A DNA stretch of 64,000 nt from assembly GCA_019096195.1 (NCBI GenBank), contig JAGTXK010000103.1:62001-126000 (forward strand), given 5' to 3'. This stretch comes from Boletus sp. NGJ (Eukaryota; Basidiomycota; Agaricomycetes; Boletales; Boletaceae). Below the pieces are notes generated by a model that did not search any database, was not told the DNA's origin, and saw only the letters and a program-made list of their open reading frames with translations. This document shows positions 35,301-47,613 of this stretch, in pieces (within the stretch, counting starts at the first letter, position 1; each line of letters opens with the position of its first letter). Both the position numbers and the translations under genes were made by a program.

Positions 35301-36441
35301 CCGCATGATATATCGCTCGCATCGGGAACAGCGAGGCTAACACAATACCTGCCTAGGCACTTCATGTGCAACCGAGCGACAAGGCGATCATGTACAACAT
35401 CGCCATGATTCAACAGAAAACAGCAGAGCTCATGTTTGGACTGGGTCCGGCCAAGCGGACACTAAAAGACCTCGAGTGGGCGATCGCCCAGGCCAACCAT
35501 GCTCAACGGTATGTCCTCCTCCCTCTCCTTTCGCTTCAAACGTCCAGACCAGCCTGTCCGCTAACCTGCACATGATATTCAGTATTTTCGGTTCGCTGGC
35601 GGCGGACACGTCACCGTTCTTGCCTTACAGTGTGGAGCTTGCAGACCAGCGTCGGAAATATGGAGAGAGCATGCTGCGTCGGGCAGAGGAGCATCTCACT
35701 GCCCAAAGAGAGTTTGAGGCAGAGGCCCAAGCGAGACTTGAAGCCGCGCGCCAGAAGAGACAGGAGGAGAAACAGCGGCAGGAGGCTCTCGAGGTCCGTC
35801 AGGCATCCTCTTTTGTTGGACATCGTACGCAATGACTGACGCGTGTGGCGTTCCTTTTGTCTTTGTATTGCAACAGAGGGCAAAGATGGAGGAGTTGCGC
35901 ATACAAGCTGAGAAGCTGGCGGAGGAGCGTCGGATCGCGCGAGAGCAAGCCCTCGAGTGGACAAGGGAAGTCCAGATGGAGAGCGAGGAGGAACGGGAAC
36001 GGAAATCCAAGCGCTCGAGTAAAAAAGTCAAAGTCGAAGCCGAGAGCGGGGACGAGGGCCTGGCTACGCCGTCCGAGCCTAAGAAGAAGCGGAGAGGAAA
36101 GCTGAAACGATCGGGCGATCAGGGCGGCGAGGATAACAATGAACAGTTGTTTAGCGATGAAGAGGTGGAGAGTAAGCCGGCGAAGAAGGTACGTGGTGAT
36201 GGTCATGCGGATAGGGTTGAGGCGTTGAGCTGATTTAATCATTGCTGACGCACAACAGCGGGGAACGAAGAAGCGGATGGTTCGTGATGACGAAGATCAA
36301 GAAGCGACGGGACCGCGGAGGAAACAATTGTGGGTTGATCTAGCTTGTCTCTGCTAGCCTGACTTGACTGATTTGCCTTCCCATCGCTTCAGCAAAAGTA
36401 AAGAATACATCACCGACACGGACGAGGAGGAAATGTCATAG
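32314..36441 (+). CDS. CTR9: CTR9, TPR subunit of the Paf1 transcription elongation complex
   Basis: CTR9 scaffolds the Paf1 complex, which travels with RNA polymerase II and supports H2B ubiquitination and H3K4/K36 methylation. The protein begins MDDSANGTGRSIDIELGG with the family's early hallmark (EVITIDLDNLDPNPDDVLDL). Many TPR motifs follow (RRGYLSAAERIAHSAIE; ARILYARRNYPQALKLFQQV; RIGIGLCLWAMDHKAKA; KYIEKAFNANQKSAAAANAL). A glutamate/arginine coiled coil comes next, encoded at about 35,640-36,000 (RRAEEHLTAQREFEAEAQAR), and then a Lys/Ser/Glu-rich tail ending KSKEYITDTDEEEMS. The gene is split by many introns of 45-70 bases. The first junction joins AIE to SLTANGTTAQ, and the stop is TAG at 36,439-36,441. 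Length is roughly 1,100 residues, as in other fungi. I did not fix every exon boundary between 32,900 and 35,600. Confidence 0.92.
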
Positions 36442-37353
36442 CAGAGCTGTAGCACTCCGTAGATGCTGTCAGGGAGCCATACGTCTGTCCCGCTCTCCTC
36501 TTGTCTGGTCATTTAAACCCTATCGATGTTCGCTATTGCACCCCATCGTGTATATGAGCTGCTCTGATCATATTTTGCACTATCACCGTTATATATTTTA
36601 CCCGTATTGACGTTGTCGTCCTTGATACACATGTGATTCTTGTTTTTCATCCATTGATGGAAGTTCAGTAATAGTAATAGTAGCCCACACTGATGGATGC
36701 TGAGACCACAATGGACACTCCCAGTCTTTGTGCGTTTTCTGCTGGTATGGGATACCCGCCTCTCTTTCCTCGCAACAGCCGTCGCTCGTGTTTCTTCGAT
36801 CACACGTCTCCCACAAATTCAAGCCGTCAATGTACCTCGTGGAGCTCGTCACCACCGCGCAGACGGGGAGACGAGAAGACGATGGATATGCATTGACTCC
36901 GAGTCCAGCTGGCATGTGCCTAAACATTCGATGATCTAACGAGCCGCGGGGCGAGGCCCTAGACCGACTCGTCTATCAAGCCAAAAGGCAAAGGGTAAGA
37001 TAGGGATAACAGTACGATCCCGTCGGACCGCGAGACAAGAATAGAAGTAAAGAAATCCAAGACAACGTTCGAATCGGAAAGAATATGATACGATGGATGG
37101 ATACACACGATGCGGAAGAGGCCTAGGGATACAACATGGCGATGTGAAACTTGACTGGGCTGAACTGGATTGGACGGGACGGGACGAAACAAACGGCGAG
37201 TGCGACGAGGGAAAAGTTATCGCGCATACCCTGTTCTCAATCTTCCTATTTGGATATGTGCGGACGGACGCAAATGCGTCCAACCCATGGCGACGACAAC
37301 GAACGCGACTTGAATCGGTGAATTGGGGCGTTATATCACCGGGATGTCATCGA
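36442..37353. other. Convergent intergenic region, CTR9 / DUF6533 gene
   Basis: The two flanking genes converge here, so both 3' UTRs and terminators should lie within it. Open frames on both strands (for example 36,598-36,927 minus, 36,936-37,283 minus) overlap one another and lack motifs. A G/A-rich stretch at 37,150-37,190 repeats GGAC-like units and is low-complexity. Confidence 0.45.
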
Positions 37354-39219
37354 CTAGATTAGCGATGATGATGCCACGGGCTCGGGCGACGTCAGAAACG
37401 GTAATGGGGGAAGCGAGTCTGGATCGTCTGGCACGTCTGCAGGACAAAGCTCGTCCTCGACCGCTCTGATGTTGAAGATGAGTCGAGAAGCCTTTGCGGA
37501 AGCAAATTAGGGCATGTGTACAACGAGGCATGCTACGGATATATACATAGCAGATCTGCACTCACGCAATAAGAATATATCGCAACGAGGAGGCTGCACG
37601 TATTCATATTAGGCCCGAAGCCGAAAAGATGACAAGAATACGGATCGTAAGCTTACGAAACGGGTAAAACTGTCAGTTCATTTTGTACGACAGTCAGGAC
37701 AACGGTGGAGACCAACACGATGGCTGTCAGGCTCAGATGTGAGACGAATTCCATCCCCAAGTGTGACAGCCGCCTTACCAAAAGTTCTATATAGCTGGAT
37801 TTAGAGAAGTCAAGGGCGCAGGAGAACCAGCCGATTACTTACAGGAAATAAAAGGTAACCCCGTCGTACAAAAGCACCCTTGCTCTAGAAGGCAACCTCA
37901 ACATGTCTTGCAAGGACAATTGTTCCTCGTGTTTGTCAAAGAGGATATTTCTCAAAGTCATGACACAAAAAATGGCTAGCAGTACGTCAGGACACGCAAT
38001 CAACACAGGTCATGTTGGCTTACTGGAGATGAAAAGCGCTGCTAGCCTTCACGTTTCTATCAGCATCTCAAGAAATTCGATGGGATTCTAGTAGCTTACC
38101 AGCTCGCGAGGGTGAGAGCAGGTGTAATACGTGAACTTATCATGCACCCCGCCCATGGGATCCCGGGCGGAGGGTTCACTATTTCAGCCGTGGTACGCAC
38201 AGCCATGACGGCACATATTGAAAATTCCACCTAACATAACGTGGAATGCGTGGTAAGTTGTGTCGGCACACGGTGCCTGACCACAAACCAAAAATTCCCC
38301 TGAAACGTTGTTGAGACAACTCTTGGCAACGCTCCGCGAAGATGGAGCTCACCAAGAACCAGGAAGCCGAGGAATACCCCACAGTAATGGTTTCCTCCAT
38401 ACAGTGCATTGATCCGCATGGCGAGGATGATATTGACAATGGTCACATATAAGACCGTGCCTGCTCTAGAAAATGGATAACTGGTTAGCGGCGTATTGAT
38501 CAAAACACTTCTTAACCTTACAGAATGAGGTAATAGTAATATCTCTTGCAGCTGAATGGGATTGGTAGCATCCGTTCAAATTGTTTTCAGGGAATAAACC
38601 TACAACTGTGCGATCCGAGTCCGTCAGTGTCAAAACCAATGCTAGAGATGAATAAACTGCAACAAACTGTGACCGTGAGTCCTGCGGTATTATTGACTAT
38701 TATCCAACATCAGCTATGGAGTAATGAAGTAAAGGGGAGCATACCAGCGAACATGATCCTGCACCAATCCAATCAAGAAACTCGGTTGGCCATGGAATAG
38801 TCAGTGAGTCACGACACAACGCACGTTAAGAAGACAATACCGTAATACCGAGAAAAAATGAAAATCAAACGGACAAGAACTTGTTTGACCCTACGGAAAT
38901 AGTGGAGTGGACTAGCAGGATCATTACTTTGGCGGTAACACCAGACCAGAGCTATCTGGTGGTAGCACGTCTGTTCCTTCCCCGCACAGCAATATGATGG
39001 GACTCACCTCTGTTTTCAGGTTGATTATGATGTCGTATAACATGAATACCAATGCGGCGACTGAAATGTTTTGTAAACCGCGTTCTCTGGGTTCTCTCTG
39101 AGTCGCCCCGGGGTGCCTCACTCACCCGTGACATAGTTGCAAATACGTAGTTGTTCCATCAATGTAATCAGGGCCTGACTTTCCTGCTCGATGGACGACG
39201 GGGTGAGTTGTGAGGACAT
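37354..39219 (-). CDS. DUF6533-family multi-pass membrane protein
   Basis: This belongs to an agaricomycete family of integral membrane proteins of unknown role, expanded in mushrooms and Rhizoctonia. The start ATG at 39,219 opens a short polar N-terminus. Splicing then gives the DUF6533 core: VAALVFMLYDIIINLKTE, joined to IALVWCYRQ, the same layout as the family's D-Y-x4-L-x-x-E-I-x-L-V-W. Next come RLIFIFSRYYGIVFLT, a later helix TVLYVTIVNIILAMRINALY, and FLGFLVLG. The last exon encodes ASRLIFNIR, the usual end of the membrane region, and an acidic, Pro-rich cytoplasmic tail. Very small exons lie between about 38,500 and 38,830 and I could not place all of them, so the middle is not fully resolved. 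The family call is secure; the function is unknown. Confidence 0.75.
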
Positions 39220-42200
39220 GGAATTCAGTGGGATATCCATGAAGCACGGGCCCTCTTAAGGACACCATTTTTTCCCCAACATGCAACCGCAGGCGGCCGC
39301 AGTGCTTGGTGAATGAAAAACTTGTGTTAGCATGTTGTCGCGCGAATGACGGTTTTGATGTCGGCGCGATTTGGGACCGATAAGCACGCGGAAGGCCCAG
39401 ATTCGAAGCCCAAGTGCAGTTCACAGAGTTCAAGTTGCGATCGTCCTTTACGCGCAACTAGAAAAAGAAGATCGGCCCCTGCAGTCCTTGTTCGCAAGGA
39501 ACTCAACCTTCCGGTAATATTTCTTCGCGTGACTCTGTTACATTAAGCCACCTTGTGAGAGATTGTGTGTGTACAAGTGGTCGGCCGGGACTCGGAATTC
39601 AAGCCTTGTTCCGGACTCTGGAGTTTCTAAAAGAAGGTTTGAAGACTGTCCGCGCCAATATTCCTGATAGCGCCGAGACCTTCCATTGAACATGTGTTGT
39701 AGCGATGGTGCCAAGTTGTAGCATGGCAATTCGTTGGCTTCTCCGAGTCGTGATTATCGCGACTCTCTTCGTCTGAAGCTTGGGACCGCGTACTATGATC
39801 ATGAATAGCGACGACCTTTAACTGTCTCCTGGTCACGGCAAGGATAGGGCAAATGGATGCAATCAACACAGAAGAAATTTGACCCTCCTACTAACTGCAG
39901 TGCGACTTGAGCGAGCTTTGGGCTGTTTCCCCATCAGAAAACGATCTGGATGTCATATATTTATATTTAGCGTTTATGAGCATGGTCTCAAAACCTCAGA
40001 GTCATGGTGAGTGTTAATATCCCAGAAGGAAGGCAGCGCTGAGAGCCTGAGGTTATTCTGTTATTGTGTCATGGTGTTACCCTGTGTTATCCTACTAGTG
40101 GATCGTCTTCGAGTCCCAAGCAGACCCGTTTGAACTGGAGACAAGTTAATCATAGCCTAGTCGTACCTGAAACACGCTGAATGATACCAATAGCCACGGG
40201 GCGGGCACATGATCAAGAGTTTTTGTGGCGATTCCAGAAAGGTGGAGGATCACAGTGATATCACGTCGGGGGGCCGTGAAGTTCTCAGCCTGAATGGTCT
40301 GCACAGGTAAATGCTACTGATGTGAGATTCACACTGGCAGGTGCGAGCAGTACTGACCCTGTGTCAATACGAGGGTTGTGATACCTCAGACCAAGCACAA
40401 CAAAGGCGAGGTTGGTTAGTAACTACAGCTTAAGACCTCCTAAGACCGGAATGAACAAAAACAAGTGTGTCATGCACACTCGTTCTTCAAGCTCCCGTTT
40501 CAGATGCTATGGCCAATGAACTCTTCACTCTCAGCGCCCATCGACCGTCCTACTGTCTCCGAGCTTACAGTGTGACCGAGTTGAAAATGAAAAGGGACTG
40601 ACCCCGGCTTCATGTCGGAGTTTTCACCGGTCTCAGTACACCTTATTGTGATCTCCTTGGCTTCTGATGTTGTGGGCAGCTTGGGGAGCGCGTTGCACAC
40701 CGACATATTCACGTTCCCGCTGATATCGGTTCATGGCAGTGAGGCTGCAAAGAATCAACACAGGAGATGCTTGAGAATGGGGCTGGGCGTACGAGGGTGA
40801 CACCGCGGATCGGTCGTGTATTCGCGGCAGTAATTAGCAAGTTCGAATTCCTGCGCTACCGACGGACGATCCTGACATATTTCCGACTGCAGCACCCTCA
40901 AAGTCGGTTCAGTGGGCTGCCCGTGTGGTAATTTTGGTCAAACACAATGGAGTTGGCCGTCATCATTCGTCTGCCAGTAACTCAATCCCGACACCGATAT
41001 TTGTGATAACAAGCCACGTAAATACCTCACTCCCGCGGAGAATGTGCCGCCAACACACAGGGCGATCCCGGGCAAATAAAGGCATCGTGAGAGAGAATTG
41101 TGGTCGAGTCACCGCGTGGATGGCTGACTCCTTCGCAGAACACTTCAGACAACAGCCCTCCTCCCAGTTGGTTTTGTACTCTCCACGCGTTTCTGAAGGT
41201 TTCGTACATTTCATCACTAAAGTTTATTGGTGGTTTTAGTTATCGATCGGCTGAGGCAGCCACGAAGCACCTGAAAGTTGAAACGTTGACGCTCGGAACT
41301 TGAATCTTACGAAGCATGTTCTTGAAGTCCCTCACACGGGGATGCTCAGCTAGCCACCCGATAACCGCCGGACATGTGTTTCGAAGCCATATTTTACAAA
41401 AACGTGTCTCGCAGGAACAGAATGGTACAGTGCATGGCATGCACGTGGAAAGCTTGACACGCTACAATATCTCGGTGAGCATAATCTCAAGTTCCATCCG
41501 GATTGATTTACAGCGTGGCAGAGCCAATGCGGAACCCACAGCACTCCAACTAAGGTGAAACAAACAAAGTCGAGTGTGCTGAACAGGTGCCTGGCACTGG
41601 ATCCATTGTCGTTACATGTAATCTCCTGATAGCTGATGGAAAATTCATCTTCACAGGCTCCGAGTCGTGAACTCAGCAAGTCATCGCCCACCAACCTCGT
41701 GTAGATATCTTTCGAATATCGACGATCCTTTCAGGAACGCAGTTGCTACCAACGTGACGACAAAAGTAGTTGCTGTAGGCACTGCTTCCGATAGTGAGTG
41801 TACTCCACAGTGCTTCCATCCGGATATTATTGCGATCACCCTTCTGCCATTTGGCGGGGTCTAAAGGTTATTTTGTATCACATGTACGTTGGGCGGACAC
41901 AGACGGACAAGGAAGCTACTATGGCGTGCGCGCGGTGCCCTATGGTGCGCATCACGGACAGGTGTCCTGCCCCCAACACTACTCTCGAATACTACCCCGA
42001 CGCTTTAGGTGCGACGCCACTCGAAATTTGATCTAGAAACCACTCCGTGTGAGTCACGGTGACGACTCGGCATTGCCGGTCCGACGCACTCAAGAGGCAA
42101 ACCGATCCAAATTGGATAAACCGCTCCTTGGACTCTCGTAAGTTGTCGCTGTCGGCATCGTTCTGGGGTGCGACGAGGGCGGCTATGTTCCCACCAAGCA

Positions 42201-42426
42201 GTGAGTAGTAACGATCCACTCCGTGACCTGGTGCATGTTCCTGGAGCGTTACAAAATCTGATGAGGCAGCTTTCCATATTCGATGTTCATAAACACCGCC
42301 CTGCATGGAAGAGTGAGGCAACCCTCTTCGATACATCAGATAAAGTAACCAAAACACTGCACTGGGAACGGGATGTCGTACTTGACAAAGTGGATATATA
42401 GTAACACGTCCTGCACAAAAATCGAC
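39220..42426. other. Unresolved region; possible membrane-protein gene remnants on the minus strand
   Basis: Over 3.2 kb no gene can be built with confidence. Several minus-strand frames have short hydrophobic segments, for example LTNLAFVVLGL near 40,420-40,390 and VLIASICPILAV near 39,870. These could be exons of a second, perhaps decayed, DUF6533-like gene, but the joining signals are not clear. Frames at 41,350-41,694 (minus) and 40,925-41,239 (plus) overlap and are motif-free. The last 300 bases should contain the P450 promoter. Confidence 0.3.
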
Positions 42427-44022
42427 ATGTATCCACTCGTCCTCTCCGTCGCTGCTGCCGCCGCTGCCTATGTATTCATAAGGCTCGCAGGCATCTCTAC
42501 GCACTTTTTCGATCGGTCAAGGTCTCCATCTTATGTACCGAGCTTATTGGCTGGGTACGACAATGGTTTGCTGTATGCGCTGAATCCTTGCGCCTTTCTC
42601 TCCCGATGCCAGTACGTCCTAGATGACTCGACCATCTATCGATTGATACAACTTGAAGCATTGACCAGGAAACGATACGGCCCTGTGTACCGGGTGTCAC
42701 TTGGTTCTTGGCGGCTCACGGTCGTCTCGTCGGGCAATGCCATCTCTTCGGTCTACTTGACTCCGACACAGCTGCTTCGTAACGACATCATGCACCGAGA
42801 GATGTTTTACGTCGTCGCTGGTATTAAAGCCAATTATGCCTATCTTCATCAAGTCATGGTCCGTGACCTCTATCCGCTCGTTGACAGGAGTTTGTCGCCA
42901 CGTTCCCTGGGACAAACCACGCAGGCGTTCAGTCTCGTGTTGTTATCCCAGATCAAGAACTTCGCTCGGGATCATAAAGGACCAATATCACTGACACATC
43001 TCACCAACGAGCCTCTTTACACTGCGACAAATCTCGTCCTTCTCGGGAGCACCTTCCCGACCGGCACTTACGGAGACTTCCAGACCCTCAACAAGAGTAT
43101 ACCGTACCGTTTCGGCAGGACGTTGATATTTTTTTGGCCGTCCTACGCAGCACGAATGCGATTATTGCACTCGCTCAAGGATTATTTGCAGCGAGGCGAG
43201 GTCATCGACTGTGATGATCGATTTTCCCATGGGTTCATGCAGGCTTTCAAGGACAACGGCATCCAGTCCTTGGAAGGAGCCCAGTTGGTGCTGAACTTCC
43301 TGTGGGGGGTCCACAGCAACACGCTGAGCAACTCGTTTTTTTTGGTTTCATTTTTGCTGGGCAATCCCGATGCCTTTGCACGAGTCCGCGCAGAAATCGA
43401 TCTAGCCGTCGAAATGTTTGGCAGCTTTGAGGCACTCCTAGAAGCTGGTCCTAGCGAGCTGGATGATCCGTCATTCAAGTTACTGACATCCGCGATCATG
43501 GAGACCATGAGGCTCACGAACTTGCATGCCGGGATACGCCAAGCCAATTGCGACTTTGATCTAAAGGTCGAGAATGGGACGATACCGATAAAGAAGGGAG
43601 AGTATGTGTTTGGAAATGTCCATGCTGCCCATATGGACGAGACGGCCTTCCCGAATCCCGAGGTGTTCATGGTTGATCGATTTGCGCAGCAGCCCTACCG
43701 GAAAAAACACTTGCAAACGGATGGACATCCATTCCATTCGCTGGGTGGCGGTAGGCATATTGTAAGTACCGCCTCTCAAGATCACCTCTCAGCCACCTCA
43801 CCGTGCTGATGTTTCCTCAAGTGCAAAGGACGATGGCTGGCTGTTTACGAAATCAAGGTTCTCTTGATCATATTGCTCCACACGTTCGACTTTAGTCCTG
43901 CGGGGGATAATTCCAAGGGTTGGTGCCCGCCTCGAGTTCATCCGCGCAGCATCGGCGTCATACACACAGAGGATGATGTCTTCGTGCGATTGTCTCCTCG
44001 TCAGGTGGAGAAGGGCCTTTGA
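42427..44022 (+). CDS. Cytochrome P450 with atypical I-helix (CYP7/CYP8-like architecture)
   Basis: A 511-residue haem monooxygenase encoded by two exons (42,427-43,761 and 43,822-44,022). The N-terminus is a membrane anchor (LVLSVAAAAAAYVFIRLAG). The K-helix ExxR is ETMRL. The haem-binding loop FHSLGGGRHICKGRWLA spans the intron, with the Cys ligand as the first codon of exon 2. The I-helix does not have the common A/G-G-x-D/E-T. In its place is the segment LNFLWGVHSNTLSNSFFLVS, which resembles the W-x-x-x-x-N-T-x-P-x-x-F pattern of the CYP7/CYP8 group (sterol hydroxylases, prostacyclin synthase). The substrate cannot be told from the sequence. A frame open 18 codons upstream exists, but Met at 42,427 starts the anchor. 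No biosynthetic cluster is apparent nearby. Confidence 0.88.
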
Positions 44023-44835
44023 ATGGGGCGTCGAATGTAAGTCGAGGTGTCTCCACGCGCAACCTTGACTTGCATTTACACGAGGTATTTTGCAGAATTT
44101 ATGTCGGATGAAAATGTTGTCCGAAACTTATGAAGGCCGCACTTCAATAACTTATAAGTTGACGTTCGGTTTTCCTGTTCGAAAATCCGGCGTGGGCTGA
44201 AACTTGGAGTATGGATAGATATGTTGGCTACTGTTAATGTTGGTGTAACATAAGAAATTTTGTAGTGCTAGCCGGAACATGTACATCAATAAACTATGTA
44301 TTCAAGTTCGAATTCGTCTAAACTTTGAACACGGAAAACTAAATCCCTGACTTTTTCAGCAATTGGGCCGGATATTCTTGAAGTGTAGTTTTCCAAAACG
44401 TGTCACGTCTGAATCGGTGTTAGGCCACTGCTTATCTTCGTAAGTTGGGCGGGGGTCAACAAACATAAACACACCTCCGCCACGCGCAACGACGGCGACG
44501 CACCAAACGGCAGACCGCTTAAAATCTCAAGATATCGACGACAAACTCGAGCGACTAACCGCCAGTCCTTATAAGACGAGACGTCCATCTGGCTCTGACC
44601 TCACATCCTGCTCGGAGACATTAAGCACTTGCTCACTGGAGGGCGCGCTGTAGTAGCGAGGGTGGGTCGAGCATCTAGTAAGCCCTGTGCCGTTTCTCAT
44701 GTGGTCGTTCTCTCCTTTTCATTGTCGTTGAATTGGCAGCGCACCTACCCTCTTCTGGTCCGACCAACCACTCAAGCCAGCTCCTATCACTCTGCACCAC
44801 GTTCAACGTGCCATTTCCCCCCTCGGCTACCGACC
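44023..44835. other. Intergenic region, P450 / ADA2
   Basis: This is AT-rich up to about 44,350, probably the P450 3' UTR. After that comes a pyrimidine-rich leader (44,690-44,835) typical of the bases just before a basidiomycete start codon. A 61-codon minus-strand frame at 44,403-44,588 begins with ATG but is isolated and unrecognised. Confidence 0.45.
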
Positions 44836-47131
44836 ATGACTGTCTCTCATCGGAAACGCGAGCATCAGCCCGATGAAATACAAAGTGAGCAGTCCTTCCA
44901 TCCCACTCTTTCTTCCTTCCGTCCGAGTGCGTTTCTCACGGGGTCCTGTTGCGTAATCTGGTAGCTGTCAATGAGCCTGGCCTGCAGATACAATGCGACG
45001 CATGCATGTGCGACCTGACGCATTCTGTCCGAATAAAATGTGCCGATCCTGTGTGTGAACCAGGCGATGGAGTGGACATGTGTCCTGCGTGTTTTTGTGC
45101 CGGAAAAGAGTTTGGAAAGCATCGACGCGGTCACGCGTATCGTGTCATTGTAAGCCAAGCTGTCGAGCCGCTTTAGCACTGTTTGGTCTGACGTGATCTT
45201 TTCTCAGGAGCTACATTCATATCCTATATTCTCAGACGATTGGGGTGCTGACGAGTATGTCTTTCTTTCTCTCTGTCACATGGATTCCGCACTGACGTTG
45301 CGTGATGCTAGGGAGCTACTCTTAATTGAGGGCACATCGAAAGCTGGCCTTGGAAATTGGCAAATGATTGCAGAGCACGTTGGTACGCGCACAAAGGAAG
45401 AAGTGGAAGAACATTACAACTCTGTTTACGTCGATTCTCCTGACTGGCCTCTGCCGGTAAGCTTGCTGTTGACGCCAGGTTAAGGTAGCCTGTTCTAAGC
45501 TTTTCTAACGTAGCGAATGAATGCTGATTTTGACATCGAACCCGAAGAGTTCCAGCAGCGGAAACGGAGACGAATGTCAGCTATGAACAATGCTGCTCCC
45601 GCTGCTCCAAAAGTCGCCCCAACGTCGGCACCGGGCGTGCATGAGGTCGCCACCTTTCTTCCAGGTCGCCTGGAATTCGAGCACGAACTTGACAACGAAG
45701 CGGAGGAATTAGTCAAAGACCTCGAGTTTGGTATCTGCCTTGCTTATGGCGGAGACCAGATCATGGAGGACGAGAATGACGTGGATGTCAAAGCTCGGGC
45801 GCAGATGCTGGAAGAACGGAAGGCAAGCGAAGAAACCAGAGCAATCAGTCAACCGCCCACGAATGGCGTGAATGGTTACGTCAATGGCCATGGGTCTGTC
45901 AACGGTGATACGTCGAGACCACAGTCAGTAGTCAAGTCAGAGGAGCCTGGCAGCACCGATCAACAGACCACCGGAGAAGATGACCCGAATTCCGAAGAGC
46001 CTACGCAACCCCCTCCATTTGAAACAGAGGATTCACTTGCATTCAAGCTCACGATGATCGGAATGTACAATCAGCGTGTGGCGAAACGCCACGAAGCTAA
46101 AGCGATCATGTTTGAAAGGGGCCTTCTTGAATACAAGAAGGTCAGTTATTTTTGGTTCGGTAACACAGATCGATTCTTTTGGTGCTGACTACATCAAAAG
46201 ATGCAAGCTGCGGAGAAGAAACGGGTGAAAGAGGAAAAGGACATTGTACAACGCCTCCGACCCTTTGCTAAGCTTCAGACTGCCGACGATTACGAAGTGT
46301 TCTCTGCGGACATGCTGTGTACGATTCTGGTGACTTTTTCCATGGGCAGCGGATGTTAGTTAACACCATGCACCAGACGAAGCAATGCTGCGAAAGCGCA
46401 TACAAGAACTGCAGCACTATCGCCGCATGGGCCTCACCACTACCGCCGATATCGATAAATTCGAGATGGACAGCATTCGTCGTGTACGTATTGCAGCCGC
46501 ATACGCCATTCTGGTCTGATTTATATGCATCACTCCGTCCCCAGGTACAATTAAAGGCAAATTTATCGCGGGATTACTATGCCTCTGAGCGATTAAACCA
46601 ACTGCGCGGCGGCGGAACTGGTCGTAAGTGTTAAGGCCCCCTTTTCGATCATCATGCCAGATAGTTGAACGTTGGTTTTTTCAGGCGAATCTGAAGGTCG
46701 TAAGAGTCACGAACGAGAATCGACGCCCAGGCTTGGTGTTAGCGCTGCGGGAACAGGTTCGGCGCGTCGACCACGTACGTTCCCTTTTTTTTTTTTCCCC
46801 TGATTGTCAAGATCTGTGAGGCTGATTTTACGTCTTTTGATCAGCGGCCCCTCTGAATTTGGCCAACAGCCCATCACTACACCTGCTTACGCCCGCCGAA
46901 CAGGCGCTCTGCTCGCAGTTGCGCATCCTTCCAAAGCCGTATCTCGTCATCAAGGAGACGCTCGTACGAGAGTACGCTCGTCGTGGCGGCAAGCTCCGCC
47001 GCCGGGAAGCGCGCGATCTCGTCAAGATCGACGTCAATAAGACCAGTCGCGTCTGGGATTTCTTGGTGCAAGCTGGGTATCTCAAGATTACGCCAGACCC
47101 ACAACCAGCTGCGCCCATAGACCCCGCGTGA
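44836..47131 (+). CDS. ADA2: ADA2, adaptor subunit of SAGA/ADA histone acetyltransferase
   Basis: ADA2 binds Gcn5 and stimulates nucleosomal histone acetylation. Exon 1 (44,836-44,884) encodes a basic start. The ZZ zinc finger follows with its Cys pairs ([28 protein letters not shown]) and closing His pair (GKHRRGHAY). The SANT domain comes next ([20 protein letters not shown], then [14 protein letters not shown]). The ADA2-specific block is [17 protein letters not shown], leading into [10 protein letters not shown] low-complexity Asn/Gly/Pro insert is encoded at 45,830-46,020. The C-terminal SWIRM domain is encoded at 46,870-47,090 ([20 protein letters not shown]). The stop TGA at 47,129-47,131 follows PIDPA and is itself GTGAGT-like, so a further small exon cannot be excluded. 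The gene is convergent with the cysteine synthase. Confidence 0.93.
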
Positions 47132-47613
47132 GTCGTTTCATGTTGCTTTTTTTTTTGCGTGCACGACTCATGGTCGGAGCGACAGGCACAACTCCGCGTC
47201 TCTGGGCGCATCCCCGACCAAGGAGCAAGTTCAAGCCCACCAACTCCGCCGTGCCTCAACCAGCCTCTAGATGTTTTGTTCCTCAACCAAAACCGTCGCT
47301 CGCGTCCCCTACATTATTCCCCCCCCAGCCAATCATGAGCAACCCGCTCCGAGGACCTGGAGCTATATTACCATGTAACTCGTCTTACCTCCCACGCATT
47401 TGTACCATAGGCATCTGCACACGTTTTTTTTCACTTCCCTCGCGCTTTTATTGATTATAATATCATTTTACCCCGCAGATCTTCCTGCGATGAGGTTCTC
47501 GATGATTGTCCGATCAATGGGGATGTTGGCACGTTCAAGGTACTCGTCGTTCCTAGATGTGGCAAGGCAACAAGATCCATTAGCAGATCCCAGGGCAAAC
47601 GTGTTCGAATGTC
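47132..47613. other. Convergent intergenic region, ADA2 / cysteine synthase
   Basis: This is the 3' flank of both neighbouring genes. A plus-strand frame (47,128-47,454) continues past the ADA2 stop and is Pro/Ser/Arg-rich with poly-T tracts. It shows no domain and is most likely non-coding. Confidence 0.45.

Noticed and set aside
41992-42504. 170-codon minus-strand frame upstream of the P450
   Set aside because: It overlaps the P450 N-terminal coding sequence and promoter on the other strand and shows no recognisable domain.
47128-47454. Plus-strand frame continuing after the ADA2 stop, as an extra ADA2 exon or separate gene
   Set aside because: SWIRM is complete before the stop, the following sequence is Pro/Ser-rich with poly-T runs, and no orthologous extension is known to me; left as intergenic.
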